The notes beneath the pieces are model-generated. The model was not told the DNA's origin and made no database searches. It was given only the letters and a program-made list of their open reading frames with translations. Shown here piece by piece: positions 23,731 to 35,755 of a stretch of 64,000 nucleotides of DNA; the stretch's first letter is position 1; each line of letters begins with the position of its first letter. Both the position numbers and the translations under genes were made by a program. Source of the stretch: Ricinus communis (lineage: Eukaryota > Streptophyta > Magnoliopsida > Malpighiales > Euphorbiaceae); NCBI RefSeq assembly GCF_019578655.1, contig NC_063259.1, positions 1,910,001-1,974,000 on the forward strand. The letters run 5' to 3'.

Positions 23731-24870
23731 CGGTCCCCAACACTCTCCTGAATGGGTCCTTCCACAAGTGCCATAAACAGGTCTATATCCTTTACCTGTA
23801 AACCTAGAATTGCCTCACACGTTCACTGATCCACCACTTCTACCCGAAGTCATAGTACTTGGCCCTATAAACTAATAACTACCCCCTTCCTCTAGAACCT
23901 CCTCGTTGACTTCCTGATCCTCCCCTAGGTGTAAATAAGGTACCTCTAGGAAAAGATGGAATAAATATCCTAGTTGTCTTCTTTTTCTTTGCTTCTAATA
24001 TATTTCTTTCTAAGAATAGTTCTTCTGTTTTGTTACAGCTTCCAATAAAGCAATAAAGGTAGGTGGTTACACTACCAACTTTTCATGTATCTCCAATCTC
24101 ACACCCCTCCCAAATATATTTCTCTTCAGTTCATCAGTTGCCACTTCCTCTAGTGCATACCTGGATAACCTTGTAAATTATAATTCATAGTCAGCAACAA
24201 ACATCTCATTTTTTTTCAATTCAAGAATTCAAGTTTCTTCCTCTCTTGATATATTGATGGCATATACTTCACCTTAAACTCCTTTAAGAATTCTTCCCAT
24301 GTCATGATCAATGGTTGTGTCTGGCTACCTGGGACTGTCTCGCATCAGTTTCTAGCATTTTTAAGGAATAATGAGGTTGCATACTCACTTACATTTGGGT
24401 TGTTGGTTGGGTATTAAATTGTGTAAACAGACCTTCAATAGACTTTAGCCATTCCTCTGCTACAATTGGATCAGTTGTCACCTCAAACTCTTTTCCCCCA
24501 TACTTTCTTAACTTTCCAAAGTTTGCATCCAATGTAGGTATGTTTAGTGGAGGTGGTGGTTGTTGTTGTTGAGATAACCTTCTTAACTCTTTAGCTATTT
24601 GCTGAGCATACCCTTCAGCTCTTCCTTGTGATGGTTCATTTTCATTCATCTATTCTTGTTCAGTATGATGTGCAAAAACGGACTCATGTGAACCTACTGG
24701 GCCAGTGGACTGCTCATCCATGACTATATCATTAGCAAACTTTACAATAATGAATGCTTTGTGCATAATTACTATATGATTGCATGTTATGTTCTTAATT
24801 CCCTCTATTCCCATCAATTCAATCAAAGAAGCATTTAACACATTGGAATATATTAAAAATTCCAACTCAC
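23731..24870 (-). pseudogene. Gag, right arm (broken)
   Basis: Mirror copy of 19713-20830. From 24865 downward: MEFLIYSNVLNASLIELMGI, HHTEQE with a stop at 24650, MNENEPSQGRAEGYAQQIAKEL, a QQQQPPPPLNIPTLD linker that is better preserved than in the left arm, and EEWLKSIEGLFTQFN up to about 24389. Beyond this the frame is broken, although the antisense of the DYELQFTRLSRY region can be followed near 24190-24150. Confidence 0.87.
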
Positions 24871-24961
24871 TTTAACATATCACAACACATACACACCTTT
24901 ATATAATATAACATAAACACAAAGATAAGTACTCATACTTATGTCCCAGCGGTCTAATTCC

Positions 24962-24974
24962 CGCTCTGATACCA
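24962..24974 (-). other. Primer binding site, right arm
   Basis: The plus strand reads GCTCTGATACCA, the exact complement of TGGTATCAGAGC (initiator tRNA-Met), adjacent to the LTR at 24980. The right arm is therefore a true 5' end, not a 3' LTR. Confidence 0.9.
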
Positions 24975-24979
24975 AAAAT

Positions 24980-27348
24980 GGTAACACCCAAAACATCTAA
25001 TTGTATAGCAATATATACAATTAACTTTATAAACATAATTTATTACTTAGTTACAATATACATTCATACAATTTAAGTGGCATAACACACTTAATATACA
25101 TAAGGAATATTTATATATTAGTTTAATTCACATAAATACCCAAAATGCCCCAATGCTTGAGATAACTCCTCTGGCCCACCTGATAATATTGATTGATGTA
25201 AAGAGAGCAATGCACAGCTAAGGCTATCTACAACTGCACTAATCTAGAAGAAATTGCCAAGAAATGAGCTGGCGACTCAAAATAACCATTTAATTTACTA
25301 AACTATAGTATATTAGGCAAGAATTATCAAGTCATTATCAAACAGAGAAAATTATACCAGCATTTAACTAACAATCACAAAATCAGCCATTTCAATTATT
25401 CTCATAAACAAATAATTTCATCCCACATAATCACAAATAATCTCAAACTCAACCAAGTCAAATAATTCAGTTGCATATTATTTCCATCAAATTAGGATCA
25501 GATGACTCATCCTCACATTTCCTCACATTTTTCACATTTCAATGGTCACTTGACATGACTATCTGCCCGGCTCAGTCTTGCCATCTCACATACTCGGGTA
25601 GCTATCCGCCCGGCTCAGCTTTCTCGATCACACAATATCAATTCAAGAGTAATCAATTCTTAATCACAATCAATTCACTTCATAACACATCACAATCAAT
25701 TCACTTCACAATAAGCCAAGAACATAAACAATACCAACTCAGTCAACCAAGAGATTATCAAGCAATCAAATATGGCAATTCCTACTCAATATATACATAG
25801 TTTAGTCTATTGAATACTTACCAAAATTTATAGGATAACAAAGTAATCCTATTCTTTTTCTCTTACCACTTCCTTGCCTTTGGACGAACCTATTTATATA
25901 TTCAATACAAATACAATTCAATCATAAGGCATAAATATACATATCTTTAATATCCATAAAATATCACATTTCAATAAAATAACATCTATTCTTGATGTTA
26001 ATATGATGCATGAGATGAATGACAATGAATCAACATATTTGTTGATGTAGGCAGCTTGTAGGTACTGATTTAGAAATTACACCAAAACTTATGTACAATT
26101 AACAAAAATCCCATCTTTTCTAGAATTAAACATCCATTTTTATAGAAACCATAGTAGAAAAAATCACTTCAAAATCATTTCTATAAAAATAGTTATGGCA
26201 ATTTCAATACAGCTGCTTCAATTTCCATTTAAACAGAATAGTAAAAAGTTTCCTATTAAATGACCAGCCAAATGAATAAATTTTCTGATGAAACTCTGCA
26301 GACATAAATTTAACATCCTAAAGTTTCTATAGACACTAATTTTACTCAATTTGTAGTTCTCTAGCTCAAGTTGTGAAACACAAAAATAGTAACAAATTTC
26401 TGAATCCTAAGTCTGATTTCTGCTTAAAACAGTTTCGAGCTGGCCATATTCAGCTCAATATATCTCATGATATACTCAACCAAAAATTATGAAATTTCAC
26501 AGACATATACTAGACACATAAATGAACAACTTTAATGTTTAACTCTTTTTCTGGTTCAGCCTCTAAATTCCCCAAAAATTCAGCACAAAAACCAGGTCAC
26601 CTGCTGAACCACAAACAGAGCAGCAGCAATTTGTGACCTTATAAGTTCATACTCACTCAACATTTTGCAAAACCATTTTACAGAAATATTCCTGAGACAT
26701 ATACCTACAATTTTCATGTTTATAAATTTTTGAAATTAAGCTTCTATGTCACGAAATCAGAGGTGAAATATTCTACCCAGAAATTTCAGCTTCAAGATCA
26801 CAAGTAATAGCATGTTCACTCTTGATTAAAACAATTCCAAAACACATAATTATCAATAATTTCATATCATTAATTCTAATTTACAGCAACATAAAGAAAT
26901 TAAAGTTACTCACCTTTATTTCCCTTAATTATGAAAGGCCAAAACCTTCAAACTTATGAGAAGAAATAGATTGTCACTTACTAAAAGTTTGTAGAATTTG
27001 ATTAAGAAATCAAAATTTAAATGAAAGGTTTGAAGAAGAAGGAGAAGAATGAGAGAGACAAAGAAAAAGAGGCTACGAGATGTACAAGTAGAAATGAAGA
27101 AATGAAGAGATGAAGAGGTGGTAAGTCGGTTTAAAAATAAGAAACTTTACAGTTTAATCCTCTTTCTTTCTAACTTCCCAATTTAGTCCTAAATCATTAC
27201 TTTTCAATTAAATCAATATTTAACTAAATAATTTATTTATCTACCACATAATATAATAAAATAGGTCATATATAATTATAATACAAATGACATGTTTAAT
27301 GACATGCTAATGAATATCAATTATTAATTAAAAAATTCGATTGTGACA
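24980..27348 (-). mobile_element. Right LTR of the palindromic element (minus orientation)
   Basis: 2369 bp, the reverse complement of 17207-19574. The inner end has its first base changed (GGTAACACCC where TGTAAC is expected). The outer end is intact (TTGTGACA, CA at 27347-27348) and abuts the target duplication ccata at 27349-27353. The open frame at 25471-25800 within it is not coding in the other copies. Confidence 0.93.
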
Positions 27349-27353
27349 CCATA
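27349..27353. repeat. Target-site duplication, right copy (ccata)
   Basis: Matches 17202-17206 exactly. Confidence 0.95.
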
Positions 27354-29584
27354 TATGCACACAACATATATATCGAGTGTTGATTTGATGAGTTATACAC
27401 ATGGTGTAGGTTTGCTTGACGAATTTGGCATATGTATGTGTTCTTGACCTAATGGTAAGCCTTTTAAGGAAGAACATCAGATCTAGATTATGCATAAGAT
27501 GAGTTCTTGAAGCAATCTTGAAGGTTGATTTAAGTCTTGATCATGTTCCTTGTATAGTTGCCTAATTTCTTGATGATTGCCATTTGAATCTTGATAATCT
27601 TAAATTGTTCGAAAGAAAATTTGATTTCTTGATGATAGATCTTGGTGAATCTTAATAGACTCAATTAATTCTAGAATTAATGTGATTAATTAGCCTTGTT
27701 AGAGCTTTAATTCTTGTTAAATAAGGAGTTTCCTTCTTTATAGGGATTCTAGATAAGGATAAGGATTTCCTTATCCTAGTTGGTATGTGATTCCTTGTCT
27801 TAAGATATATCCTAGTTGTCATAGGATTATAATTACTTGTCCTAATATGATTAGGAGATTAATTAAAAGTTTATTTTAATTAATATAAGTACTATCAGTC
27901 CTTTAGGATAAGAATATGTAATTTTAGAACCCTAGTTGGACTATATAATTGTCTAGATTAAGACAAGAGTTTGACTCTTGTCCTAAATTTACATATAGCC
28001 TAAAATCACAAGGATTAAAAGAGAATTTTATTTTTAAATTTGATTAAATTAATTAAAATTTTCACTAATCCTAATTATCCTAGGACTCATGTGTTAGTAT
28101 CCCAGTATGATTAGGTTGTTTCTTAATTAAGACATAAGTTTGACTTTATGTCTTAATGTTTGACTTTGTGCCCTAAAAAGAACATAAAATTAAAATTAAG
28201 GATATTTTATAAAAAATTAGTTATTAATTAAATATGATTTAATTAATTCTGATTCTCTACAACTTATTACAACTAAAATTAAATCTTGGTTTCCTAGTAT
28301 GATTAAAATTAGTAAAGTCTGTTTAGTCGAAGGTTGACTTTATGTCCTAAATTTTATTTTAGCCGAAAATTACACTATAAAATAAGGAGAATTTTATTTT
28401 TGAATATGATTTAATTATTTTGATTTTCATATCCATTTAGTTTTAATTACATGCAATGATCAAATAACTTGAATTATGCTATCTCGATTTCTTTTATGCT
28501 TTAGAAAATATGATTATGTTTGGTATGATGGATGGTTATGGACTATAAAGACCAATGTGATTGTGTTGAATGGTTAAATATCTTAATTTGGTACTTTGAA
28601 AATAAGGATTGCGTTCCTTGCCTTTCTCTAATTTTCTCTAGGTTGTAAGATTCTTTTATCATCTAATTCCCCTTGAATGCAACTCAAGATTTCTCTAAAT
28701 CTTATGTAAATCTTATATAGTTTTAGATTAGTTAGATAGAATTTTATTTTGTAATCCGAATGGAGATATGATGCCAAATGAAGATGAAGGGATATTGCTT
28801 AAGACTTAGAGATCGTGAAGGCAATATCTAGGATTTGATCATCTAGTTATCTTTGATTGCTTGAGATAAGTAGTCTAGAAAGTCCATAATCACCCATAAT
28901 TTGACATGTTTATCTTATATTATGTATGTGATGTATGATATATGCATGATCATGCTTTGCCTTTATATTCGATATTTGCATGTTCGTGCAAAGTATGAGA
29001 TCTTAATCATCACTTAATAATAAATCCCTCATACAATATTAAGTCATATGTTAAGAATATGATTAAGTTGCCTTCCATAATTAAATTAGGAATGAGAGCT
29101 TTCTTCATTGGCTAATTTGTTGGCATACCCTAGGTTACCTATTACGTGAGCATGCTCTCTATTTTAATTGATGGGTCTTACTTAACTATCTTATATACTT
29201 CGGATGGGTAAACTAATGATTATATGAAGGTAGAGGCATTAATTAGATGAAACATATATGACGTTTGAAATATCGAAAAATATGTTTAGATAAATGTTGT
29301 TGTCACCTATTTGATCTAGAAGTTGTATAGAGATATAATTGACAAACAGTTGTTCATCTAATTTAATTTAATATGATTTTTGGGCATACCCAAGGTTACA
29401 TTAGTGTAGATGGGATTCTAACCCACTAGGGTAGCCTAATCGATAACATCTCAAATTAATAGTGAGGGCTATTAATTTGTATAAAAAAATAATGGGAATT
29501 AAGTAACTAGTTGTAAGACCTTTATTAGTTAATTGTATAAATTAACTTATATTCATTATCTATTTATTGGAAGTTGTAAGAAAA
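27354..29584 (+). other. Leader of copia-1, second part
   Basis: Long AT-rich non-coding leader that continues from 17206 (TATGCACACAACAT, also present in copia-2) to the gag start. I see no gene in it. It contains about three diverged repeats at 27830-28420. A leader of roughly 2.7 kb is long for a copia element. Confidence 0.6.
27830..28420 (+). repeat. Diverged tandem repeats in the copia-1 leader
   Basis: Three loose copies, about 170-200 bp apart, of a unit with a TAGTATGATTAGG-type start and GTTTGACTT-ATGTCCTAAA-TTTA core (cores near 27970, 28140 and 28335). The copies are much decayed. Confidence 0.45.
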
Positions 29585-30295
29585 GATGAGTGACACTCTA
29601 TCTTAGCATAGTATTCTTGACACCAACAAGCTTACCGGATGGAACTTTCTTGATTGACATCGTAATGCCAGAATTGTTCTAAAAAAAAAGAAAAGAAGGT
29701 TTATGTGCTAGACACACATCTAGGAGGTGTTGCAAGAGTAAGCATCAATGGGATGATGACCAAGTTATTTGTGTGATATTAGAAAGTATGACTTCTAAAC
29801 TATAAACATAAGATGAGAATATGGATGCTTAAACCATTATCTTACATTTAAAGAAAATGTTTGATGAGTAGTCAAGGAAATGATGAGACCTCAAAGGAAT
29901 TGTTTCAATGCAAGATGGCCGAAGGTGGATCTATGAATACACATAGATTAAAGATGCTTAGATATATTGAATATCTAGGGCATCTTAATTTTGTGATGGA
30001 CCATAAATTAAGTATAGATTTAATTTTGCAATTTCTACTAAATAGTTATTCATAGTTTGTTATAAACTTTCATATGAATAAGTTGGATACTACGATACCT
30101 GAACTTATTAATATGTCAAAGACTGGGGAGGACCCTATAAAGAAGAAAAATGGAGTTCTTCTAATGATAGAATCTTTTAAGGTTGCTAAGAGTAAGTCTA
30201 AAAAGAAGGGAAAGAAAGTCCAAAAGCCCAAGAAAGCCTTAAAGGCTAATGGAGGTGTCAATAAGGATAAAGGAAAGTATCACCATTATGGGAAC
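29585..30295 (+). pseudogene. Copia gag, first part (interrupted by the Tat-like element)
   Basis: Gag of a Ty1/copia element. A start like MSDTLS and KLTGWNFLDWHRNARIVL (29590-29680) is followed by a broken stretch, then ETSKELFQCKMAEGGSMNTHRLKMLRYIEYLGHLNFVMDHKLSIDLILQFL (29889 on) and FHMNKLDTTIPELINMSKTGED (30070 on). A Lys-rich segment leads to the zinc knuckle, of which only YHHYGN remains before the insertion at 30295. The knuckle resumes at about 38735 (YWRRNC). Stops at 29857-29861 and 30053 break it further. Confidence 0.85.
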
Positions 30296-32378
30296 TGTCA
30301 ACACCCCTTTTCCAGATCTAGATATCGAGGGAAAAATGAAAAATCATATGATGAAAGTTACATAAGTTTTTAAAAATTCAGGGACCTAATTAGATGTTTT
30401 CAAACTTCCTCTACATAGAGCCGATTGGGCTTTTGCAATCCGATGTCGTTCTTCTTAATGATTCTATGTCTAGATACATATTTTAGGAGCTTTCCTTGAC
30501 GATAATCATGATTTTTACTGATAATTATCTAAATTTAAATAATTTAAATTGGATATTTATCAGATTGTTTTGAAATCTAACGTCACCCTTAAAGTTTCTC
30601 TTGACACTTTACCTCTAAAAATAAAAAAAAAAGGTGATTAAGGTTAGGATTAAGAATCAAGAACTGAAATTTGGCAATAAGTGACAACGACACTTGACAA
30701 ATACTAAGAAAGAGAACACATAGAGAAAAACTAGAGAGGAAAGAAAGAAAAAGACAGTCGTTCTTATTTTACAACAGAAGAATCAAGCCATTAAGAAAGA
30801 AAGTTTTTAGAAAAAAGCCACTAAAACAAGAACCATTTTTGGAAACTTATTCTTTAAATTGATAGAAGATTTCTATACGGATCTAGCCTTTGGACTCCCT
30901 TGATCCCGCCTTTTGACTCAAATGCATTTTCATCATCTGAGACTCGTAGATCTATCAACTACGGTGATAACTTGAGGGTTCCTTCAAACATGCATTCACC
31001 AACATCATAAAATTGGTTCCTTCGTTCTTTTTCTTATTTCTTTGTTATTTTTTCAGAAACATGATTAGGATTATGATTTGTGATCAATATGATTAGATTA
31101 TGGTTTTTGTGAATGTGCATGTTAATTGGATTTTGAATTTTGGGTTTTGAATATGATAATTTTGCCAATTAGGGGTTTGGATCTAATTAGAAACATGCCA
31201 TAGGATTAAGGTTTAGATTATATTTTCATTATAATTAGGTAATTAAACATGTTTAATATGATTGCATGATTAATTTGCTATTTGTTCGTTTACTGTACTT
31301 CTAGTTTGTTAGAGTTTTTATCAGTTTTAGGGTTTTAACCGTTCAATTAACTCTTATTGTTTTTATTTTAATGTATTTATTTTATTTTCTTCCATATCTA
31401 ATTGATTTCTTTGTCTATGCATGCGAAATTCAGCTCTGGAGATGCAAAATACACTGAAGAATTAATAAAAGACCAGCTTGGAATGCTAGAGCTAATCGGC
31501 TCAGTGCAGATCCAATTGGCTCTGTGTTGAGCCGATCGGCTCTTTATGCAAGACCAGCCTCCATTGTTTTGGACAATTTTTGATGTATTTTGGCGTTTTG
31601 TACAATTGTTAGATCTTTTTCTCTCACAATCGTAGTTGTAGGCCGAGTTGTAATAATTAGGTTTACTTTCTATCTTTTATTTGGTTTATTTTTTCTTGTT
31701 GTATGATTAATTAAATACATGTTAATGTGATTGAATATGGTTAAAACTGGATCCAATATGAATATGGTAGTCTAATAGGCTAATCAATATTAACTAGGCC
31801 AAAAAACCTAAAATGTAAGTAGACTTAGCAGGCCTTGGCATGCTTTAGTTAGGATTGGGCTTAATTAGAATTAGGATCACAATGAACAAGCCTTATCATA
31901 ATAAGTAATCCATTAGGTCTAAAGGCTGGAAATGAAAAGCATAATATGTAATTGGGCTAGACTAGGTGGGCTATACACAAAATTAATTAGTAAATTAGGC
32001 TAACAACTCTAATACGGGTTGAGCTTGAATAAAATGGGTTAGATTTAGGTGTATTATTTGTGTTATTTGGTATTCCTATGTATAATTTGCTTGCATTTAT
32101 AGGGAATAATTTGTTAAACAATAAAATTAAAGACTAATATATACAAATTAAGAAGTTAGCTTCCAGATCCATCTCTGAATTTTCTGGTCTAAGATGCCTT
32201 ATGGAATCTAAGAAGCGCCACTCATTAGTAAAAGTATTCTGATAATTACCTGGGTGGTGACTCCCATCTTCGCGCTAGTCTAAATGACTAGTTAGTGTGT
32301 TTTTGATTAGGTGGAAAAGCCTTATAGTGTCGTAGTGGCGAAAGACACTTAGGTGCGCGCCCGAAAACACCTCCTACA
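30296..32378 (+). mobile_element. 5' LTR of the Tat-like element
   Basis: 2083 bp from TGTCAACACCCC to CACCTCCTACA. It aligns with 36838-38711 over most of its length. It holds two GC-rich inverted motifs at 31490-31545, including the perfect 14-bp palindrome GAGCCGATCGGCTC at 31529-31542. Confidence 0.85.
31529..31542. repeat. Perfect 14-bp palindrome in the Tat-like LTR
   Basis: GAGCCGATCGGCTC reads the same on both strands. Related half-matches lie at 30418, 31487 and 31511 in the same LTR, at 37850 in the 3' LTR, and near 63355-63395. Confidence 0.85.
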
Positions 32379-32379
32379 G

Positions 32380-32395
32380 TGGTGACTCCACTGGG
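32380..32395 (+). other. Primer binding site of the Tat-like element (tRNA-Arg type)
   Basis: TGGTGACTCCACTGGG follows the 5' LTR end by one base. It resembles the tRNA-Arg primer site TGGCGACTCCGCTGGG known from Ogre/Tat elements, with two transitions at the CG positions. Confidence 0.7.
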
Positions 32396-33159
32396 TATAC
32401 GAGAAACTCATTCTAGTGTATGTTTATCCTTAATTTTATTATTAATAGATTATTCTTGCATCACTACACTTTCATACACTGTACACTTTTGTCCTTATAG
32501 CCCTAATGGAATTGGCTAGTGGTTCTTTGGTTCTACTCAAATCCTAGAATTACGACACTGGCTACTATCACTTACAAGTAATGAGTGAATTTCCTTTCTT
32601 CGCATAGATCCTCGAGTGGGGAGACGAGCCAAGAAAGAACACCTTTTACTTGTGGGAGCCTTTTATCCTTACCCAAGACTCAGCTCATTGTAATGATCGT
32701 AGTAATCTCCATTAGGAAACCTATTGCTTGCTATATGAGATGTTTTTCCTTGTAAGTATTTTAAGCCCAAATATTGAAAGGCCTTGGCTCAGAAATGTGG
32801 AACCGGGCTGTAGGCCCAAAATATGCAGGCTTTTATGCTTATATTGAGAAACATCACTTTGTTTATTTTAATCTACTTTGAGAGCCTATGGCATACGCAT
32901 TGGGCCTACTATCCTCTCTTGGTAGAAAGCCCATACCCAAAATCCTAGGAAAGAAAGACTCACCCTGAATAGTGTGTGGGAGTACTAAGGTTGGAAGGAT
33001 GCTTTGTATACTAATGTGTGTGCTAACCCTTTTTTCTTTGTCCTTATGCATTACATGTGCATCATGCATACTATGCATTTCATGCATCATACTAACTCCT
33101 TATTTTGAAGCCATTTTAGATTAGCATCCTTAGTTTGGATAAGACAAGAAAGGTGTCAA
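32396..33159 (+). other. Leader of the Tat-like element
   Basis: Untranslated leader between the primer site and gag. I see no gene. The minus-strand frame at 32863-33090 is not related to anything I recognise. Confidence 0.5.
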
Positions 33160-34110
33160 GAGGACCCATATCACCAACAATCGAGGCAATACTAGACAAA
33201 AGCCTAAGAAGTCCACTACTTTCAAAGATGGCCCACGAGCAAGACATTGATGCTATCAAGACTGCAATCATGGCTGACCTAAGGACTGTGATCTGAGAGG
33301 AACTCCAGCAAGCTTTGGCTGAGATTTTCGGGAAACAGAATATCCAAAAGACTACTACTGCCCCTGCAACTACTACTGCTACTACTCATAATGTGGAAGC
33401 ATGTGGTGAGCACTTGTGGAACTTAGATGATTACATGCTAGAACAAGTTAAGAAAGAGTCTACTCTTACTGCAAAAGCTGTTATGGAATTTGAGATTCTG
33501 CATAGTCTGAAAGGCTCGACAAGATACAAGACATGCTAAGAGATCAAGGTTTAGATTCAACCTTTGATTTAGATGAACTGATGCTGATTGGAGAAGACAA
33601 GTTACCTCCTAAATTTCGTATGCCTGAAATGTAGAAGTTTAATGGAAATGGAGATCCAAAGGTGCACTTGAAGCGATATGCTATTATCATGAGTACTACT
33701 CATTTGGCTAAGACCCAAATCATCAAGTTGTTTGTACTGTTATTAGAAGGGCTAGCTGTGAACTGATACTATGGGTTGGAAAGGTCCATCAAGTCTGATT
33801 GGAAAAAGCTTTGCGATGCTTTTGTGCAGCAATATGACTATAATGCTCACCTAGAAGTCTCTATAAGAGATTTAGAATCGATGAAGCAAAAGTCTAATGA
33901 ATCCTTTTCTGACTTCTTAACTAGATGGAGGGATAAAGCAGTTCTAATAAAGAACAAGCCTTCTGAGAAGCATCAAGTTCGAATGGTAGTTCGATATGTA
34001 CTCCCATTATGGGTGGAAAAGCTGTAAATGATGAATCCCAAGACCTTGGTAGGCTTGTACGATGAGGCTTACAAATAGAAGAAATTGAAAATGCTAAAGC
34101 TGGTTGGAGC
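33160..34110 (+). pseudogene. Gag of the Tat-like element (broken)
   Basis: Gag of the Tat/Ogre group. The first part has EQDIDAIKTAIMADLRTVI (33237 on), EELQQALAEIFGK and a Thr/Ala-rich linker (33349-33390). The core begins at LPPKFRMPEM (33605 on, stop for Glu or Gln after it), FNGNGDPKVHLKRYAIIM and LFVLLLEGLAVN with a stop before YYGLE. It continues open at 33776-34027 with DWKKLCDAFVQQYDYNAHLEVSIRDLESMKQKSNESFSDFLTRWRDKA and LPLWVEKL. The order and the RWRD motif match the retrotransposon gag domain of this group. Several stops and frameshifts are present. No zinc knuckle or protease follows. Confidence 0.8.
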
Positions 34111-35600
34111 ATGGAAACTTTGAGGCTGCAGAGATTGAAAAGCCACCATCTAAAGATGATGAAGCTTCACAAGATTCAGCTCTTGATTTATTATGCTTTT
34201 TGGATCAATGATATAACTTTGATTTTTGCTTGTTTTATGATGTTTATCTTAATAGTCTTGTATGATAATTATTATTACATGAGTATATTTGACATTAATT
34301 CTATTTGAATTGATTTATTTAATTTGAGCATAAATGACAATCCTAGGTACATGAGTATATTTGACATTTCATATAATATAACTCTTGAAGAGAGAAAAGT
34401 GAAAGGACAAAAGGAAAAAAAAAGGAAAGAGAAAGAAAAAGAAAGAGAGTATTTGATACGCATGATTGAATTCAAGGTAATAGAATTATTCAACATACTA
34501 GGGGCAAGCAAAAAAGGCCAAATTCATCCCCCATCAGATAACAACCTTGAAGTAGGGATCCCTCGAAGATTAGAAGAGATTAAAGATTATTTCTTTAATC
34601 CTGAAATATGCAAGGCCTATTATATTTGACTCTAAAAAGAAATTTAGATCAACTTGGAAAACTTCAAAATTAAAGAAAAAAATTAAGGTCGAAGATGTTA
34701 GAAGGAGTTCAAATCTCGGGGCAATAAGTTCACAAATTTCAAATACTTTCTTTAAAAAAATATATATATAGAAAGACGCATCATGCTTACTAGAGGACCT
34801 GTATAAGCTAGTCAGGCAAAAGTTAAAGAAATAAAAGGTGAGAGAAAAAGTAGTTGCGTAGAAAATCCAAATGGACTAGTTGATAACAAGAGTAGTATTA
34901 TGTAAAATAGAAAATATACCCGTTTGCGCACAGATTAAATGAACAAAATTTGATTAGAATTTTTATCAAACTTGCGCATCAATTTTTATTGCTTATGCAT
35001 TGCCACAAGGAGAAAACAAAATAAGAAGCAGAGTCTATGAGATCTAAATAGAAGTAAGATCATTTTCTCTTCGAATTTTGTTCTTATGTTTTTCATGGGA
35101 AAATCCAAGAATTTGTAGCACTTCATCAATCGTGACATCACGCTCACTTAATCAGCGAGCCACAACTTGTCAATCTTGCCTAAAAATCATATCTCCATGG
35201 GAAACCTTCAAAGTCAAGTGGGTATTCTAGAATAAGCTATTGTCGACAAGCGAGTATTCTAGAATAGGCTATTGACTCTAGAGCTCGGATGGGGTATAGA
35301 AAGTAGACTCTCAAAGTCCTAGCAAAAGAACACATGCCACGTATATTCAAAAGAGTGATATGTTAGATCTTCCACCAAGGGCATATCCATCGGATAAGGG
35401 TGTTTGGCAGGCACTTCATCTAGTCAACTTAGTCCTCACTAGTGAAGTCAGCTCCTTGCTTGATAGTAATGCGAGTTCGCAAATACTTTGGCTCATACTT
35501 GGTAATGTCTCTTAAAACTACCACTAGTTAGAGCTTCTCGAGCAATCAAATTTGTAAAAAGAGAAAATGAGAAAAAAAATAGAAAATAAAGAAAAGTATA
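34111..35600 (+). other. Non-coding part of the Tat-like element after gag
   Basis: A-rich DNA in the place where pol would start, with no pol motif in any frame. It contains a 20-bp direct repeat, ACATGAGTATATTTGACATT, at about 34277 and 34349, and a purine-rich run at 34395-34450. The frame at 34324-34629 has no match I know. Confidence 0.5.
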
Positions 35601-35611
35601 AAGAAAATAAT

Positions 35612-35755
35612 ATGCTAAGTAGAAAACCCGAAAGGGCAGCTTAGGAAAAAATAAAGTCTACTAAGTTGAAAACCCGAAAGGGTAGCATAGACAAAAGTTA
35701 ATTCAAAAACCTACTGAGTTAAAAATCTGAAAGGGCGGCTTAGGCAAAAGTCAGG
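35612..35755 (+). repeat. Three copies of a CCGAAAGGGCGGCTTAGGCA-type unit
   Basis: Units at about 35612, 35659 and 35711 share CTAAGT-GAAAACCCGAAAGGGC(A/G)GCTTAGGCAAAA. The spacing is close to 50 bp. The AACCCGAAAGGGC-GCTTAGG segment is, from memory, typical of Ogre-like elements, and its CCC--GGG core is self-complementary. Confidence 0.7.

Larger units (their letters stand above)
17207..27348. mobile_element. Palindromic gypsy element: two facing 5' halves
   Basis: A 10,142-bp inverted structure. Left arm 17207-21746 (4540 bp): LTR, primer site, gag and protease on the plus strand. Right arm 22817-27348 (4532 bp): the same parts on the minus strand. Spacer 21747-22816 (1070 bp): antisense RT and RNase H joined to the right arm. 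Neither a 3' LTR, a polypurine tract nor an integrase is present. Both outer ends are the same LTR terminus (TGTCAC/GTGACA), and one perfect 5-bp duplication flanks the whole. Arm LTRs are 2368 and 2369 bp and differ by about 5% where I compared roughly 200 bases. The simplest reading is integration of a folded-back cDNA. The element is of chromovirus type, probably Tekay/Del. Confidence 0.92.

Noticed and set aside
17207..27348. Two independent insertions in opposite orientation next to each other
   Set aside because: Only the outer ends carry a target duplication and they match each other. There are no 3' LTRs, and both arms start at the same LTR end with nearly equal length.
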